A stretch of 39,009 bases of DNA from NCBI RefSeq assembly GCF_001400735.1, contig NZ_LJPW01000071.1:1-39009 (forward strand). Direction: 5' to 3'. Source of the stretch: Pseudomonas caricapapayae (GTDB taxonomy: Bacteria; Pseudomonadota; Gammaproteobacteria; Pseudomonadales; Pseudomonadaceae). The notes beneath the pieces were generated by a model. That model ran no database searches, was not told where the DNA came from, and saw only the letters and a list, made by a program, of their open reading frames with translations. Positions 24,233 through 36,428 of this stretch are shown in pieces. The position numbers and the translations under genes are program-made. Positions within the stretch are counted from its first letter, which is position 1; each line of letters starts with the position of its first letter.

Positions 24233-25345
24233 ATGCAAAGAATCGACCATGTATTGCCGTGGAGCAGTCTCGGCACCGAACGCACGCTGAGCGTCTTCCG
24301 CTTCGGCACCGGCGAGCGCAAGGCCTACATCCAGGCCAGTCTGCATGCCGATGAACTGCCTGGTATGCGCACCGCCTGGGAGTTGAAAAAGCGCCTGACC
24401 GTGCTGGAACAGCAGGGGCTGCTCAAAGGTGTTATCGAGCTGGTGCCGGTGGCCAACCCGCTAGGGCTGGGGCAGTTGCTGCAAGGCTCACACCAGGGGC
24501 GCTTCGAGTTCGGCAGCGGCAAGAATTTCAACCGTGATTTCACCGAGTTGAGCGAGCCGGTTGCGGAGTTGCTGGAGGGCCAGTTGGGCGATGATCCGCG
24601 CGCCAACACGCAGTTGATTCGTCAGGCAATGACCACTGCACTGGACGGCCTGCCTGCTGCACAATCCGAGTTGCAGGGCATGCAGCGCATTCTGCTCAAG
24701 CATGCCTGTATAGCTGATGTAGTCCTTGATCTGCATTGCGATGCCGATGCCGCGCTGCACATGTATGCCTTGCCGCAGCACTGGCCGCAATGGCGCTCGT
24801 TGTCGGCGCACCTGAACATTCAGGTGGCGTTGCTGGCCGAGGACTCCGGCGGCAGTTCCTTCGATGAGGCCTGCTCGCTGCCGTGGTTACGTCTTTCGCG
24901 GTTCTTCCCGCAGGCGCAGATTCCGCTGGCGTGTCTGGCGACTACCATCGAGTTGGGCGGTCAGGCCGATACCGGCAGGCCTCAGGCACAAGCACACGCC
25001 GAAGGCATTCTGGCGTTTCTGGCCGAGCAGGGCTTTATCAGCGGCGACTGGCCGCAGCCTGCACATGAAGCCTGTGAAGGCATGCCATTCGAAGGTACCG
25101 AATTGCTTTATGCGCCGCATCCCGGCGTGGTGACATTCCTGCGTGCCGCAGGCGACAGGGTCGAAATCGGCGATCCGCTGTTCGAAGTCATCGATCCGCT
25201 GTCCGATCAGGTCAGTACCATTTGTGCGAATACTGCCGGGGTGTTGTTTGCCATCGAGCGGCTTCGTTACGCTCAACCAGGTTTCTGGCTGGCTAAAGTG
25301 GCAGGGCGCACTGCGCTGCGTCACGGACGTCTGCTCAGTGATTGA
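24233..25345 (+). CDS. aotO: AotO, succinylglutamate desuccinylase/aspartoacylase-family protein
   Basis: A 370-residue zinc-hydrolase-like protein of the AstE/AspA family located inside the transporter operon. Expected zinc ligands are visible: HADELPG near residues 38-44 (His and Glu of the HxxE motif) and [11 protein letters not shown] near 165-175 (third ligand). A C-terminal beta-rich part from about 285 carries a biotinyl-lipoyl-like stretch ([26 protein letters not shown]). It has no signal peptide or membrane helix, so it is cytoplasmic. The paralogue AruE lies about 9 kb downstream in this window. In P. aeruginosa aotO is part of the operon but is reported as dispensable for arginine and ornithine uptake, and its substrate is unknown. 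Confidence 0.88.
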   Translation: MQRIDHVLPWSSLGTERTLSVFRFGTGERKAYIQASLHADELPGMRTAWELKKRLTVLEQQGLLKGVIELVPVANPLGLGQLLQGSHQGRFEFGSGKNFNRDFTELSEPVAELLEGQLGDDPRANTQLIRQAMTTALDGLPAAQSELQGMQRILLKHACIADVVLDLHCDADAALHMYALPQHWPQWRSLSAHLNIQVALLAEDSGGSSFDEACSLPWLRLSRFFPQAQIPLACLATTIELGGQADTGRPQAQAHAEGILAFLAEQGFISGDWPQPAHEACEGMPFEGTELLYAPHPGVVTFLRAAGDRVEIGDPLFEVIDPLSDQVSTICANTAGVLFAIERLRYAQPGFWLAKVAGRTALRHGRLLSD

Positions 25346-25367
25346 CCGTTCTGTGGAAACCCAAAGC

Positions 25368-26132
25368 ATGAACAAACTGGAAGTGCAGGACCTGCACAAG
25401 CGCTATGGCAGTCACGAAGTGATCAAGGGCGTGTCCCTGACTGCCAGAGCTGGCGATGTCATCAGTATCATCGGCTCCAGCGGCTCGGGCAAAAGCACTT
25501 TTCTACGCTGCATCAACCTGCTCGAACAGCCCCATGCCGGCAAGATCCTGCTCAACAACGAAGAGTTGAAGCTTGTACCGAACAAGGACGGCGGCCTGAA
25601 AGCTGCAGACGCCAGGCAGTTGCAGCGCATGCGCTCGCGCTTGTCGATGGTGTTTCAGCATTTCAATCTGTGGTCGCACATGACTGCCTTGCAGAACATC
25701 ATCGAGGCGCCGGTTCACGTGCTGGGCGTGTCGAAAAAGGAAGCGCTGGAAAAGGCCGAGCACTACCTGGCCAAGGTCGGTGTTGCCCACCGCAAGGATG
25801 CTTACCCTGGACACATGTCCGGTGGCGAGCAGCAGCGGGTAGCGATTGCCCGTGCACTGGCGATGGAGCCTGAGGTGATGCTGTTCGACGAGCCGACGTC
25901 GGCACTGGATCCGGAGCTGGTGGGTGACGTGCTCAAGGTCATGCAGGGGCTGGCTCAGGAAGGCCGGACCATGGTGGTGGTCACTCACGAAATGGGCTTT
26001 GCCCGGGAAGTCTCCAACCAGCTGATTTTTCTGCATCAGGGTGTAGTCCTGGAGCGGGGCGATCCGCGCGAGGTGCTGGCCAATCCGCAGACCGAACGTT
26101 TGCAGCAGTTTTTGTCCGGCAGCCTAAAGTGA
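25368..26132 (+). CDS. aotP: AotP, arginine/ornithine ABC ATPase
   Basis: ATP-hydrolysing subunit of the importer, 254 residues, HisP-type. Walker [10 protein letters not shown] near 38-46, Q-loop in [13 protein letters not shown] near 93-105, signature [14 protein letters not shown] near 151-164, Walker [15 protein letters not shown] near 170-183, and H-loop VVTHEMGF near 206-213. The ATG at 25368 follows TGTGGAAA at reasonable spacing; a longer frame starts within aotO and is rejected. It lies 22 bases after aotO. A textbook terminator begins six bases after the stop codon. Confidence 0.95.
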   Translation: MNKLEVQDLHKRYGSHEVIKGVSLTARAGDVISIIGSSGSGKSTFLRCINLLEQPHAGKILLNNEELKLVPNKDGGLKAADARQLQRMRSRLSMVFQHFNLWSHMTALQNIIEAPVHVLGVSKKEALEKAEHYLAKVGVAHRKDAYPGHMSGGEQQRVAIARALAMEPEVMLFDEPTSALDPELVGDVLKVMQGLAQEGRTMVVVTHEMGFAREVSNQLIFLHQGVVLERGDPREVLANPQTERLQQFLSGSLK

Positions 26133-26137
26133 CGATC

Positions 26138-26161
26138 GGCATCGCATTGCGATGCCTTTTT
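26138..26161 (+). terminator. Intrinsic terminator between aotP and argR
   Basis: GGCATCGC (26138-26145) pairs with GCGATGCC (26149-26156) around ATT, followed directly by TTTTT. It lies just after the aotP stop and 107 bases before the argR start. Confidence 0.88.
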
Positions 26162-26267
26162 ACGGCAGAACAGGGCATGCTGCGCGACGCGCGACATGAC
26201 CTGAATGTTCCAGATCGAGCCATCTTCTGACGCTCGGCTTTTGCGGCAATACGTATCGGATGTCCCA

Positions 26268-27260
26268 ATGACTGCCCATCGAATAGGTTTTCTCGTCTGG
26301 CCTGGCACCAAAGCGCTGACCCTGGCACTTGCCGAAGAAGCCTTGCGTGTTGCTCAGCGTGTTCATCCTGACGTGGCCTACGAATTGTCGTTTCTGCAGG
26401 CCGAGGTTGCGGAGCCCGCAGCGATTGCCGGTGCATGGCAATTGCCGGGGGAGCCCTGGAGCGGTCGACTGGACGGTTTCCAGAAGCTGTTTTTGCTGGC
26501 CGATGAGCCGCCGTCGGCGGTGGCTCCGGCGCTTGGCAGTGCGCTCAAGCAACTGGTGCGGGCCGGCTGTTCGATTGGCGGGCTGTCGGCGGGCGTTTAC
26601 CCGCTCGCCCAACTGGGCCTGCTGGATGGCTACCGTGCTGCCGTGCACTGGCGCTGGCAGGACGACTTCGCCGAGCGCTTCCCCAAAGTCATTGCCACCA
26701 GCCATCTGTTCGACTGGGATCGGGATCGTCTCACCGCTTGCGGTGGCATGTCGGTGCTCGACCTGCTGCTGGCAGTGTTGTCGCGTGATCATGGTGCCGA
26801 GCTGGCCGGAGCGGTGTCCGAAGAGCTGGTGGTCGAGCGCATTCGCGAAGGTGGCGAGCGCCAGCGCATTCCGTTGCAGAACCGTCTGGGCTCAAGTCAT
26901 CCGAAGCTGACTCAGGCTGTGCTGTTGATGGAAGCCAACATCGAAGAGCCGTTGACCACTGACGAAATCGCCCAGCACGTGTGCGTGTCGCGCCGTCAGC
27001 TGGAGCGGATTTTCAAGCAGTACCTGAACCGCGTGCCAAGCCAGTATTACCTGGAGCTGCGCCTGAACAAGGCGCGCCAGATGCTGATGCAGACCAGCAA
27101 GTCGATCATTCAGATCGGCCTGTCGTGCGGTTTTTCCTCGGGGCCGCACTTCTCCAGCGCTTACCGAAACTTCTTCGGTGCAACGCCACGTGAAGACCGC
27201 AATCAGCGACGCAGCAGCAGCCCGTTCGAACTTTCGCCGGTGCCTGCCGAGCGCGGTTGA
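26268..27260 (+). CDS. argR: ArgR, AraC-family arginine regulator
   Basis: Arginine-responsive regulator of Pseudomonas, unrelated to the hexameric ArgR of E. coli. In 330 residues there is an N-terminal DJ-1/PfpI-like (class I amidotransferase-like) domain about 5-170 (IGFLVWPGTKALTLALAEEAL; GGLSAGVYPLA near 104) and a C-terminal AraC-type DNA-binding domain about 215-312. The latter has two helix-turn-helix motifs (TTDEIAQHVCVSRRQLERIFK near 230 and IIQIGLSCGFSSGPHFSSAYR near 280). The ATG at 26268 gives the length of known homologues. A frame starting 21 codons earlier overlaps the promoter area, and the ribosome binding site is weak in either case. It activates the aot and aru operons, both of which carry matching boxes here. 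Confidence 0.93.
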   Translation: MTAHRIGFLVWPGTKALTLALAEEALRVAQRVHPDVAYELSFLQAEVAEPAAIAGAWQLPGEPWSGRLDGFQKLFLLADEPPSAVAPALGSALKQLVRAGCSIGGLSAGVYPLAQLGLLDGYRAAVHWRWQDDFAERFPKVIATSHLFDWDRDRLTACGGMSVLDLLLAVLSRDHGAELAGAVSEELVVERIREGGERQRIPLQNRLGSSHPKLTQAVLLMEANIEEPLTTDEIAQHVCVSRRQLERIFKQYLNRVPSQYYLELRLNKARQMLMQTSKSIIQIGLSCGFSSGPHFSSAYRNFFGATPREDRNQRRSSSPFELSPVPAERG

Positions 27261-27278
27261 TCTGCGCTTGCAACAGAT

Positions 27279-27296
27279 GCGCTGCATCGACAGCGC
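27279..27296 (+). other. Stem-loop after argR
   Basis: GCGCTG-CATCGA-CAGCGC; an alternative pairing CTGCGCT/AGCGCAG uses overlapping bases. There is no T-run, so termination is uncertain. Confidence 0.35.
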
Positions 27297-27337
27297 AGGC
27301 CCAGACACCCGCGCTCAATCTGTTTAAACTGCGCCTT

Positions 27338-28712
<1,375 letters not shown>

Positions 28713-28726
28713 CTCGATTGCAGCCT

Positions 28727-28756
28727 TGCGGCGTCCGCCTGATGGCGGGTGCCGCA
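28727..28756 (+). other. Intercistronic hairpin between aruC and aruF
   Basis: TGCGGC (28727-28732) pairs with GCCGCA (28751-28756) and an inner CCGCC pairs with GGCGG around a TGAT loop, giving at least 11 base pairs. No T-run follows, so it looks like an mRNA stability or processing element rather than a terminator. Confidence 0.55.
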
Positions 28757-28845
28757 CCTGTTCCCTGCGCCATGCGGCCTGACGCCGTGTGGTGCTTTTA
28801 CTAGCGCCGGTCTTAAAGGCTGGTCGATCTACAAGGAGTGGCACC

Positions 28846-29877
28846 ATGCTGGTAATGCGCCCTGCGCAAATGGCTGATCTGGCCGAGGTTCAACGCCTCG
28901 CTGCCGACAGCCCTATCGGTGTCACGTCCTTGCCCGACGATGCTGGCCGTCTGACCGACAAGATCGGCTCATCGGAGGCCTCGTTTGCCGCCGAGGTCAG
29001 TTTCAACGGTGAAGAAACCTACTTCTTTGTGCTGGAAGACAGCGAAAGCGGCAAGCTTGTGGGGTGCTCGGGCATTGTAGCGTCTGCCGGCTATTCCGAG
29101 CCGTTCTACAGCTTTCGCAACGAAACCTTCGTGCATGCGTCACGTGAACTGAAGATTCATAACAAGATTCATGTTCTGTCCCAGTGTCACGACCTGACCG
29201 GCAACAGCCTGCTGACCAGTTTCTACGTGGTCCCGGAGCTGGTCGGTACGGCATGGTCGGAGCTCAACTCTCGCGGCCGTCTGCTGTTCGTCGCCAGTCA
29301 TCCCGAGCGCTTCGCCGATTCGGTGGTCACCGAAATCGTCGGCTACAGCGACGAACACGGCGATTCGCCGTTCTGGGATGCCATCGGGCGTAACTTCTTC
29401 GACCTTAACTATGCCGCCGCCGAGCGCCTGTGCGGGCTGAAAAGCCGGACCTTCCTCGCCGAGCTGATGCCGCATTACCCGATCTACGTGCCGTTGCTGC
29501 CCGACGCAGCGCAGGAAGCCATGGGCCAGGTGCATCCACGTGCGCAGATCACCTTCGATATTCTGATGCGCGAAGGTTTTGAAACCGATCATTACATCGA
29601 CATCTTCGACGGCGGCCCGACCCTGCATGCCAAGGTCTCGGGCATCCGGTCCATTGCCCAGAGCCGTCTGGTGCCGGTCAAGGTCGACACCGCGCAAAGC
29701 AGCGATGTCGGCAATGGCGGTCGTCTGTACCTGGTGGCCAACGGTCTGTTGCAGGATTACCGCGCGGTGCTCCTGGAACTGGACTGGGCACCCGGCAGGC
29801 CGGTGGTGCTGAGTCTGCAGGCCGCCGACGCGTTGGGCGTAGGTGAAGGTGCCAGTGTGCGTATCGTCGCGGTCTGA
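28846..29877 (+). CDS. aruF: AruF, arginine/ornithine N-succinyltransferase alpha subunit
   Basis: One of two related subunits of the enzyme that starts the AST pathway by transferring succinyl from succinyl-CoA to the alpha-amino group of arginine or ornithine. The 343 residues begin MLVMRPAQMADLAEVQRLAA and have a GNAT-like acyltransferase fold with AstA signatures: SLPDDAGRLTDKI near 26, NEFVHAS-like strand near 91, DLTGNSLLTSFYVVPE near 115, and MREGFETDHYIDIFDGGPT near 242. The ATG at 28846 has AAGGAG eight bases upstream; a longer frame from 28789 is rejected. The alpha and beta subunits share clear sequence similarity (SPFWDAIGRNFF here, SPFWESLGRHFF in AruG), showing an old duplication. 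Confidence 0.95.
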   Translation: MLVMRPAQMADLAEVQRLAADSPIGVTSLPDDAGRLTDKIGSSEASFAAEVSFNGEETYFFVLEDSESGKLVGCSGIVASAGYSEPFYSFRNETFVHASRELKIHNKIHVLSQCHDLTGNSLLTSFYVVPELVGTAWSELNSRGRLLFVASHPERFADSVVTEIVGYSDEHGDSPFWDAIGRNFFDLNYAAAERLCGLKSRTFLAELMPHYPIYVPLLPDAAQEAMGQVHPRAQITFDILMREGFETDHYIDIFDGGPTLHAKVSGIRSIAQSRLVPVKVDTAQSSDVGNGGRLYLVANGLLQDYRAVLLELDWAPGRPVVLSLQAADALGVGEGASVRIVAV

Positions 29878-29940
29878 GCCGGACGTTCGATAGCCGATTA
29901 GCGAGTTTCAAGGCTCTCGATGAGCCGCTGAGGAGAAAAC

Positions 29941-32432
<2,492 letters not shown>

Positions 32433-32480
32433 CAGTGTGTGCACGATTGCTTATAAAAACAGATCCACGGAGCCTAGCCG

Positions 32481-33827
32481 ATGAAGTCCTGTGAAGTGAA
32501 TTTTGACGGTCTGGTCGGGCCAACCCATAACTACGGCGGGTTGTCCTACGGTAACGTTGCCTCGCAAAGTAACAGCCAGCAATGCGCGAACCCGCGTGAA
32601 GCGGCGCTGCAAGGCCTGGCGAAAATGAAAGCGCTGATGGATCTGGGGTTTACCCAGGGCGTGCTGGCACCGCAGGAGCGCCCTGATGTGGCCGGCCTGC
32701 GGCAGTTGGGTTTTACCGGTAGCGACGAACACGTCATTGAAAAAGCCGCCCGTCAGGACATGCCGCTGCTGGTTGCCAGTTGCTCGGCATCCAGCATGTG
32801 GGTGGCCAACGCGGCGACTGTCAGCCCCAGTGCCGACACTGCCGATGGGCGCGTGCATTTCACCGCCGCCAACCTGAACTGCAAATACCATCGCAGCATC
32901 GAACACCCCACCACCAGCCGCGTGCTGGGGGCAATGTTTGCCGATGCGAAGCACTTTGCCCATCACCCGGCGTTGCCGTCAGTCGCGCAGTTCGGCGACG
33001 AAGGCGCGGCCAATCACACGCGTTTCTGTCAGGACTATGGCCAGGCCGGTGTGGAGTTTTTCGTCTTTGGCCGCAGTGCGTTCGATACGCGCTATCCGGC
33101 ACCGCAAAAGTATCCGGCCCGCCAGACCCTTGAAGCGTCACGAGCCGTCGCGCGCTTGCACGGCCTGAACGAGGGCGGCGTGGTCTATGGTCAGCAAAAC
33201 CCGGCGGTCATCGATCAAGGGGTGTTTCATAACGATGTGATCGCGGTCGGCAACGGCGAGGTGCTGTTCTATCACGAAGATGCATTCCTCAATACCGAAC
33301 CGATGCTTAACGAGTTGCGCGACAAGCTCAGCCGTTTCGGCGGGCAGTTGCGGGCGATTTGTGTACCGCGTGCCGACGTCTCGGTTCAGGATGCGGTGCG
33401 CTCGTACCTGTTCAACAGTCAGCTGTTGTCGCGTCCCGATGGCTCGATGCTGCTGGTTGTTCCGCAGGAATGTCAGGCCAGTGCGAGCGTCTGGGCTTAC
33501 CTGCAACGACTGATTGCCGATGACAGCCCGATTGCCCAGGTCAAGGTCTTCGACCTCAAGCAAAGCATGCAGAACGGCGGTGGCCCCGCATGCTTGCGAC
33601 TGCGTGTGGCGCTCAACGAAACCGAGTTGGCGGCGGTGAATCCTGGTGTGATCATGACCGCGCCGCTGTATGAAACACTGACGCAATGGGTCGACAGGCA
33701 CTACCGTGATCGTATGAGTGAAAACGATCTGGCCGACCCCCGCCTGCTGACCGAATGCCGTACGGCATTGGATGAACTGACGCAAATCCTTAAACTGGGT
33801 GCGGTCTATCCGTTTCAACTGAATTGA
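32481..33827 (+). CDS. aruB: AruB, N-succinylarginine dihydrolase
   Basis: Second step of the AST pathway: hydrolyses succinylarginine to succinylornithine, carbon dioxide and two ammonia. Member of the guanidine-modifying amidinotransferase superfamily, 448 residues. The start [25 protein letters not shown] is diagnostic. Catalytic residues are readable by motif: the histidine in [14 protein letters not shown] near 250 and the cysteine near 371 in [18 protein letters not shown] is upstream of the ATG. Position between aruD and the small 95-residue gene is conserved in Pseudomonas. Confidence 0.96.
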   Translation: MKSCEVNFDGLVGPTHNYGGLSYGNVASQSNSQQCANPREAALQGLAKMKALMDLGFTQGVLAPQERPDVAGLRQLGFTGSDEHVIEKAARQDMPLLVASCSASSMWVANAATVSPSADTADGRVHFTAANLNCKYHRSIEHPTTSRVLGAMFADAKHFAHHPALPSVAQFGDEGAANHTRFCQDYGQAGVEFFVFGRSAFDTRYPAPQKYPARQTLEASRAVARLHGLNEGGVVYGQQNPAVIDQGVFHNDVIAVGNGEVLFYHEDAFLNTEPMLNELRDKLSRFGGQLRAICVPRADVSVQDAVRSYLFNSQLLSRPDGSMLLVVPQECQASASVWAYLQRLIADDSPIAQVKVFDLKQSMQNGGGPACLRLRVALNETELAAVNPGVIMTAPLYETLTQWVDRHYRDRMSENDLADPRLLTECRTALDELTQILKLGAVYPFQLN

Positions 33828-33888
33828 AACACCCTGCGCGTCTGGCAGATGTCCGGCGCATGATTTACTTATCTAGAGCATTCCGACT

Positions 33889-34176
33889 ATGAGCGACGCC
33901 CTGCAACTGATCCTTGAAGACACCGATGGCACCCAACTGGAAACTTCCTGCACCCGCGTTGCCGTCATCTGGCAGGGCAAGGAGTTGTGGATTCAGCAGG
34001 ACGGCCGTGGCCAGTTGTTGATCGGTGTCGACGTGGAAGAAGACGATGCCGAATATGCCAACCTGCTGCTGCGTCCATTGGCGACCAATCTGGTCAGCCT
34101 GCAACTGGAAATGGAACCGGCCGACGCAGGTGCCGACGAAGACGGCCACGTTCACGGTCCTGACTGCAACCACTAA
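33889..34176 (+). CDS. Uncharacterised 95-residue protein inside the aru unit
   Basis: A small acidic protein of 95 residues starting MSDALQLILEDTDGTQLETS. Predicted mostly beta strands up to about 75 (VAVIWQGKELWIQQDGRGQLLIGVDVEEDDAEYANLLLRPL), then an acidic tail ending GADEDGHVHGPDCNH, in which three histidines and a cysteine could bind a metal. No signal peptide or helix. It stands 61 bases after aruB and 12 bases before aruE on the same strand, so it is probably expressed with the pathway. A homologue occupies the same place in P. aeruginosa. It is not needed for any known reaction of the pathway, so a helper role such as metal delivery to zinc-dependent AruE is speculation. Confidence 0.8.
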   Translation: MSDALQLILEDTDGTQLETSCTRVAVIWQGKELWIQQDGRGQLLIGVDVEEDDAEYANLLLRPLATNLVSLQLEMEPADAGADEDGHVHGPDCNH

Positions 34177-34188
34177 GGAAGTTGCCCT

Positions 34189-35196
34189 ATGCTCGCCCTC
34201 GGCAAACTGCTTGAACTGACCCTGGCTGGACGTGAGCCAACGGAAAAGACTCAACTGACCGTCGAAGGCGTGCGTATGCGATGGATGGGCGAGGGCGCGC
34301 TGGAAGTCCGCCCGCCCGAGGCACAGGACAAGGGCACCGACCTGCTGCTGTCCGCCGGTATTCATGGCAATGAGACGGCTCCCATCGAGCTGCTGGATGA
34401 ACTGATCCGCAGCATCGCGCGCGGCGACCTCAAACCGCGCGCACGTATTCTTTTCCTGTTCGGCAACCCGGACGCCATGCGGCGTGGTACGCGTTTTGTC
34501 GAACAGGACGTCAATCGGCTGTTCAATGGCCGTCATTTGCAAAGCGGTGGAGTGGAAGCTCTGCGCGCCTGTGAGCTGGAACGGCTGGCCGCCAGTTTTT
34601 TCAGCCTGCCCGATCGTTACCGGCTGCATTACGATCTACACACTGCCATTCGCGGCTCGAAGATCGAGCAGTTCGCACTGTACCCGTGGAAAGAAGGCCG
34701 TCGGCACTCGCGTCTTGAGCTGGCCCGGCTGCGTGCTGCGGGCATGAGTGCGGTGCTGCTGCAGAACAAGCCGTCCATTGTGTTCAGCGCCTATACCTAC
34801 GATCAGTTGGGCGCCGAAGCCTTCACTCTGGAACTGGGCAAGGCTCGCCCGTTCGGCCAGAACCAACAAGTCAACCTCGCGCCGTTGCGCTTGCGCCTGG
34901 AGCAGATCATCGAAGCTACCGAGCCCGAGCTGGATGAACATCTTGAAGGGTTGCAACTGTTCAGCGTGGCACGCGAAGTCATCAAGCGCACAGACGCATT
35001 CACGTTCAACCTGGCAGATGCCGTGGAAAACTTCTCCCCGCTTGAGAAGGGCTACCTACTGGCCGAAGACGCGGGCGGTTCACGCTGGGTGGTTGAGGAG
35101 GAGGGGGCAAGGATCATATTCCCCAACCCGAAGGTCAAAAACGGCCTGCGGGCGGGGATTCTGATCGTACCCACTGATGCGGATAGCCTCGGCTGA
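34189..35196 (+). CDS. aruE: AruE, succinylglutamate desuccinylase
   Basis: Last step of the AST pathway: succinylglutamate to glutamate and succinate. Zinc hydrolase of the AspA/AstE family, 335 residues. Metal ligands: HGNETAP near 62-68 gives His and Glu, and [13 protein letters not shown] near 148 gives the third histidine. The [10 protein letters not shown] segment near 106 is typical of substrate-binding residues in the family. The ATG follows AAGGAA at eight bases. It ends the aru unit; a REP pair follows rather than a classical terminator. Paralogue of AotO at 24233-25345. Confidence 0.95.
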   Translation: MLALGKLLELTLAGREPTEKTQLTVEGVRMRWMGEGALEVRPPEAQDKGTDLLLSAGIHGNETAPIELLDELIRSIARGDLKPRARILFLFGNPDAMRRGTRFVEQDVNRLFNGRHLQSGGVEALRACELERLAASFFSLPDRYRLHYDLHTAIRGSKIEQFALYPWKEGRRHSRLELARLRAAGMSAVLLQNKPSIVFSAYTYDQLGAEAFTLELGKARPFGQNQQVNLAPLRLRLEQIIEATEPELDEHLEGLQLFSVAREVIKRTDAFTFNLADAVENFSPLEKGYLLAEDAGGSRWVVEEEGARIIFPNPKVKNGLRAGILIVPTDADSLG

Positions 35197-35211
35197 TCGC
35201 CCGGCATCCTC

Positions 35212-35380
35212 AAGACCGGAAGCAGAGCGTCCCGAACGGCATTCCCACGCTGGAGCGTGGGAACGATAACCTCGACCGGGATCCCGTCGGCTATCGTGCG
35301 ACGCGCTGCGTCTGCATGCCGTTCAGGACGCTTCGCGTCCTCTTTGCCACGCAGAGCCTACGGAACGAGAGTTGTTCGGA
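35212..35380. repeat. REP doublet (REPIN-like)
   Basis: A perfect palindrome TTCCCACGCT-GG-AGCGTGGGAA (35242-35263) and a second one AGGACGC-TTC-GCGTCCT (35325-35341). AGCGTCCCGAACGGCAT (35226-35242) recurs inverted at 35316-35332 with one mismatch, so two REP copies face each other about 75 bases apart. Further decayed pieces (CCACGCAGAGC, GGAACGA) run to about 35380. It lies between the convergent aruE and ribH2 genes. Confidence 0.85.
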
Positions 35381-35410
35381 CGAACGCGTCTCGTGCCGCT
35401 GCTGCGCGTT

Positions 35411-35923
35411 TCAGCAGGCCGCTTTTTGCTGAGCATCCAGGCGTCGCAGGCTGCGTACCTTGTTCAGGGTATCAGCGCAGGTCTTGGCCGCTTCCTCGCC
35501 CTTGTGCACGAAGTGATCGAAGAAGAACTTCTGGTGCTCTTCACCCGCATGGAAGTGGTGCGGCGTCAGGACCACGGAGAACACCGGCACTTCGGTTTCC
35601 AGCTGAACCTGCATCAGTGCGCTGACCACTGACTGCGCGACGAATTCGTGACGATAGATACCGCCGTCCACCACCAGCGCAGCACCAACGATGCCTGCGT
35701 AGCGACCGGTATTGGCCAACAGTTTTGCATGCAGCGGGATTTCAAATGCACCGCCCACTTCAAAGATGTCGATATCACTTTCGGCGTAGCCGTGATTGGC
35801 CATTTCGGCGATAAAACCTTTACGGCTTTGATCGACGATATCCTTGTGCCAGCAGGCCTGGATGAAGGCGACGCGTTCGTTGGAGTGGCTTTTGCTTTTG
35901 CTGTCGATTGCAGTAGGTTGCAC
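35411..35923 (-). CDS. ribH2: RibH2-type 6,7-dimethyl-8-ribityllumazine synthase
   Basis: Condenses the pyrimidine and butanone phosphate precursors of riboflavin. The 170-residue sequence belongs to the type II (RibH2, Brucella BLS-like) branch. Signatures are RVAFIQACWHKDIVDQSRKGF near 19-39, EVGGAFEIPLHAKLLANTGRYAGIVGAALVVDGGIYRHEFVAQSV spanning about 56-100, and SVVLTPHHFHAGEEHQKFFFDHF near 116. In Brucella this type is a decamer with low catalytic rate. The start is GTG at 35923, with AGGAG nine bases upstream; an upstream frame runs through the riboswitch and is rejected. A second, canonical ribH is expected in the main rib cluster elsewhere. Expression is predicted to fall when FMN is abundant because of the upstream riboswitch. 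Confidence 0.9.
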   Translation of the reverse strand: MQPTAIDSKSKSHSNERVAFIQACWHKDIVDQSRKGFIAEMANHGYAESDIDIFEVGGAFEIPLHAKLLANTGRYAGIVGAALVVDGGIYRHEFVAQSVVSALMQVQLETEVPVFSVVLTPHHFHAGEEHQKFFFDHFVHKGEEAAKTCADTLNKVRSLRRLDAQQKAAC

Positions 35924-35924
35924 G

Positions 35925-36055
35925 TGTTCTGACTCCTGTTTATGAAAAAAACAGGGCGTTTGGATCGAAAGGGATTCAAGTCGCGTAGGAAAGCCTCCTG
36001 AACGATGTCGTTCATGGGAAGGTTTTGCAGACGTTCTTGCAGACACCAATCCCGC
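35925..36055 (-). promoter_or_regulatory. ribH2 leader downstream of the riboswitch aptamer
   Basis: 130 bases of leader between aptamer and GTG. On the minus strand a T7 run (35945-35951) is followed by a small hairpin CTGTTT-N7-AAACAG abutting the AGGAG ribosome binding site. An inverted repeat GAACGA/TCGTTC lies near 36002-36015. The hairpin before the T-run is weak, so it cannot be decided whether control is by termination or by hiding the ribosome binding site. Confidence 0.45.
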
Positions 36056-36222
36056 TCTCTCTTCATCCGGACTATGACCGTCGGCCCCGGAATCACACCG
36101 GATCTGCTGACCTTGCCAATCGCCAGCCAAAGCCGCGACCCTCAAGCGCTCGCGGGCTAGACGCATTGCGCGCCATTACCGCCGGTGGGGAATTGCACCC
36201 CGCCCTGAGAACGTTGCCGTCA
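36056..36222 (-). ncRNA. FMN riboswitch (RFN element)
   Basis: On the minus strand the highly conserved RFN blocks appear in order: GTTCTCAGGGCGGGGTGCAA, then CCCCACCGGCGGTAA, GCCCGCGAGCG, CAGCAGATCCGGTGTGATTC, GGGGCCGACGGTCATAGTCC, and GGATGAAGAGAG. These make the six-way junction that binds FMN. The first and last blocks form the closing stem. It precedes ribH2 and is divergent from the threonine aldolase gene. Confidence 0.95.
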
Positions 36223-36428
36223 CTTTACGTGGCCGGCGCAGGATTTTTATCACAGTTCGCCGGATCATGCATGGACACTTTCGTACGGTGCACCTACCTT
36301 TTTCTTATAAGGGCATGGAGTATCGAGACCGATGGCGCTTGATTATCATGTGCTGCGGCCTCAGTAATGCCTTGTTGCAAGCCAAAGGTTGCATGCATTA
36401 TCGATCTTCAACTTCAGGGAGCTTTTTC

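Noticed and set aside
35614..36015. A frame starting MNDIVQEAFLRDL in the ribH2 leader and running through ribH2 in another frame
   Set aside because: No ribosome binding site precedes its ATG, and most of it is the out-of-frame reading of ribH2. The leader part belongs to the riboswitch expression region.
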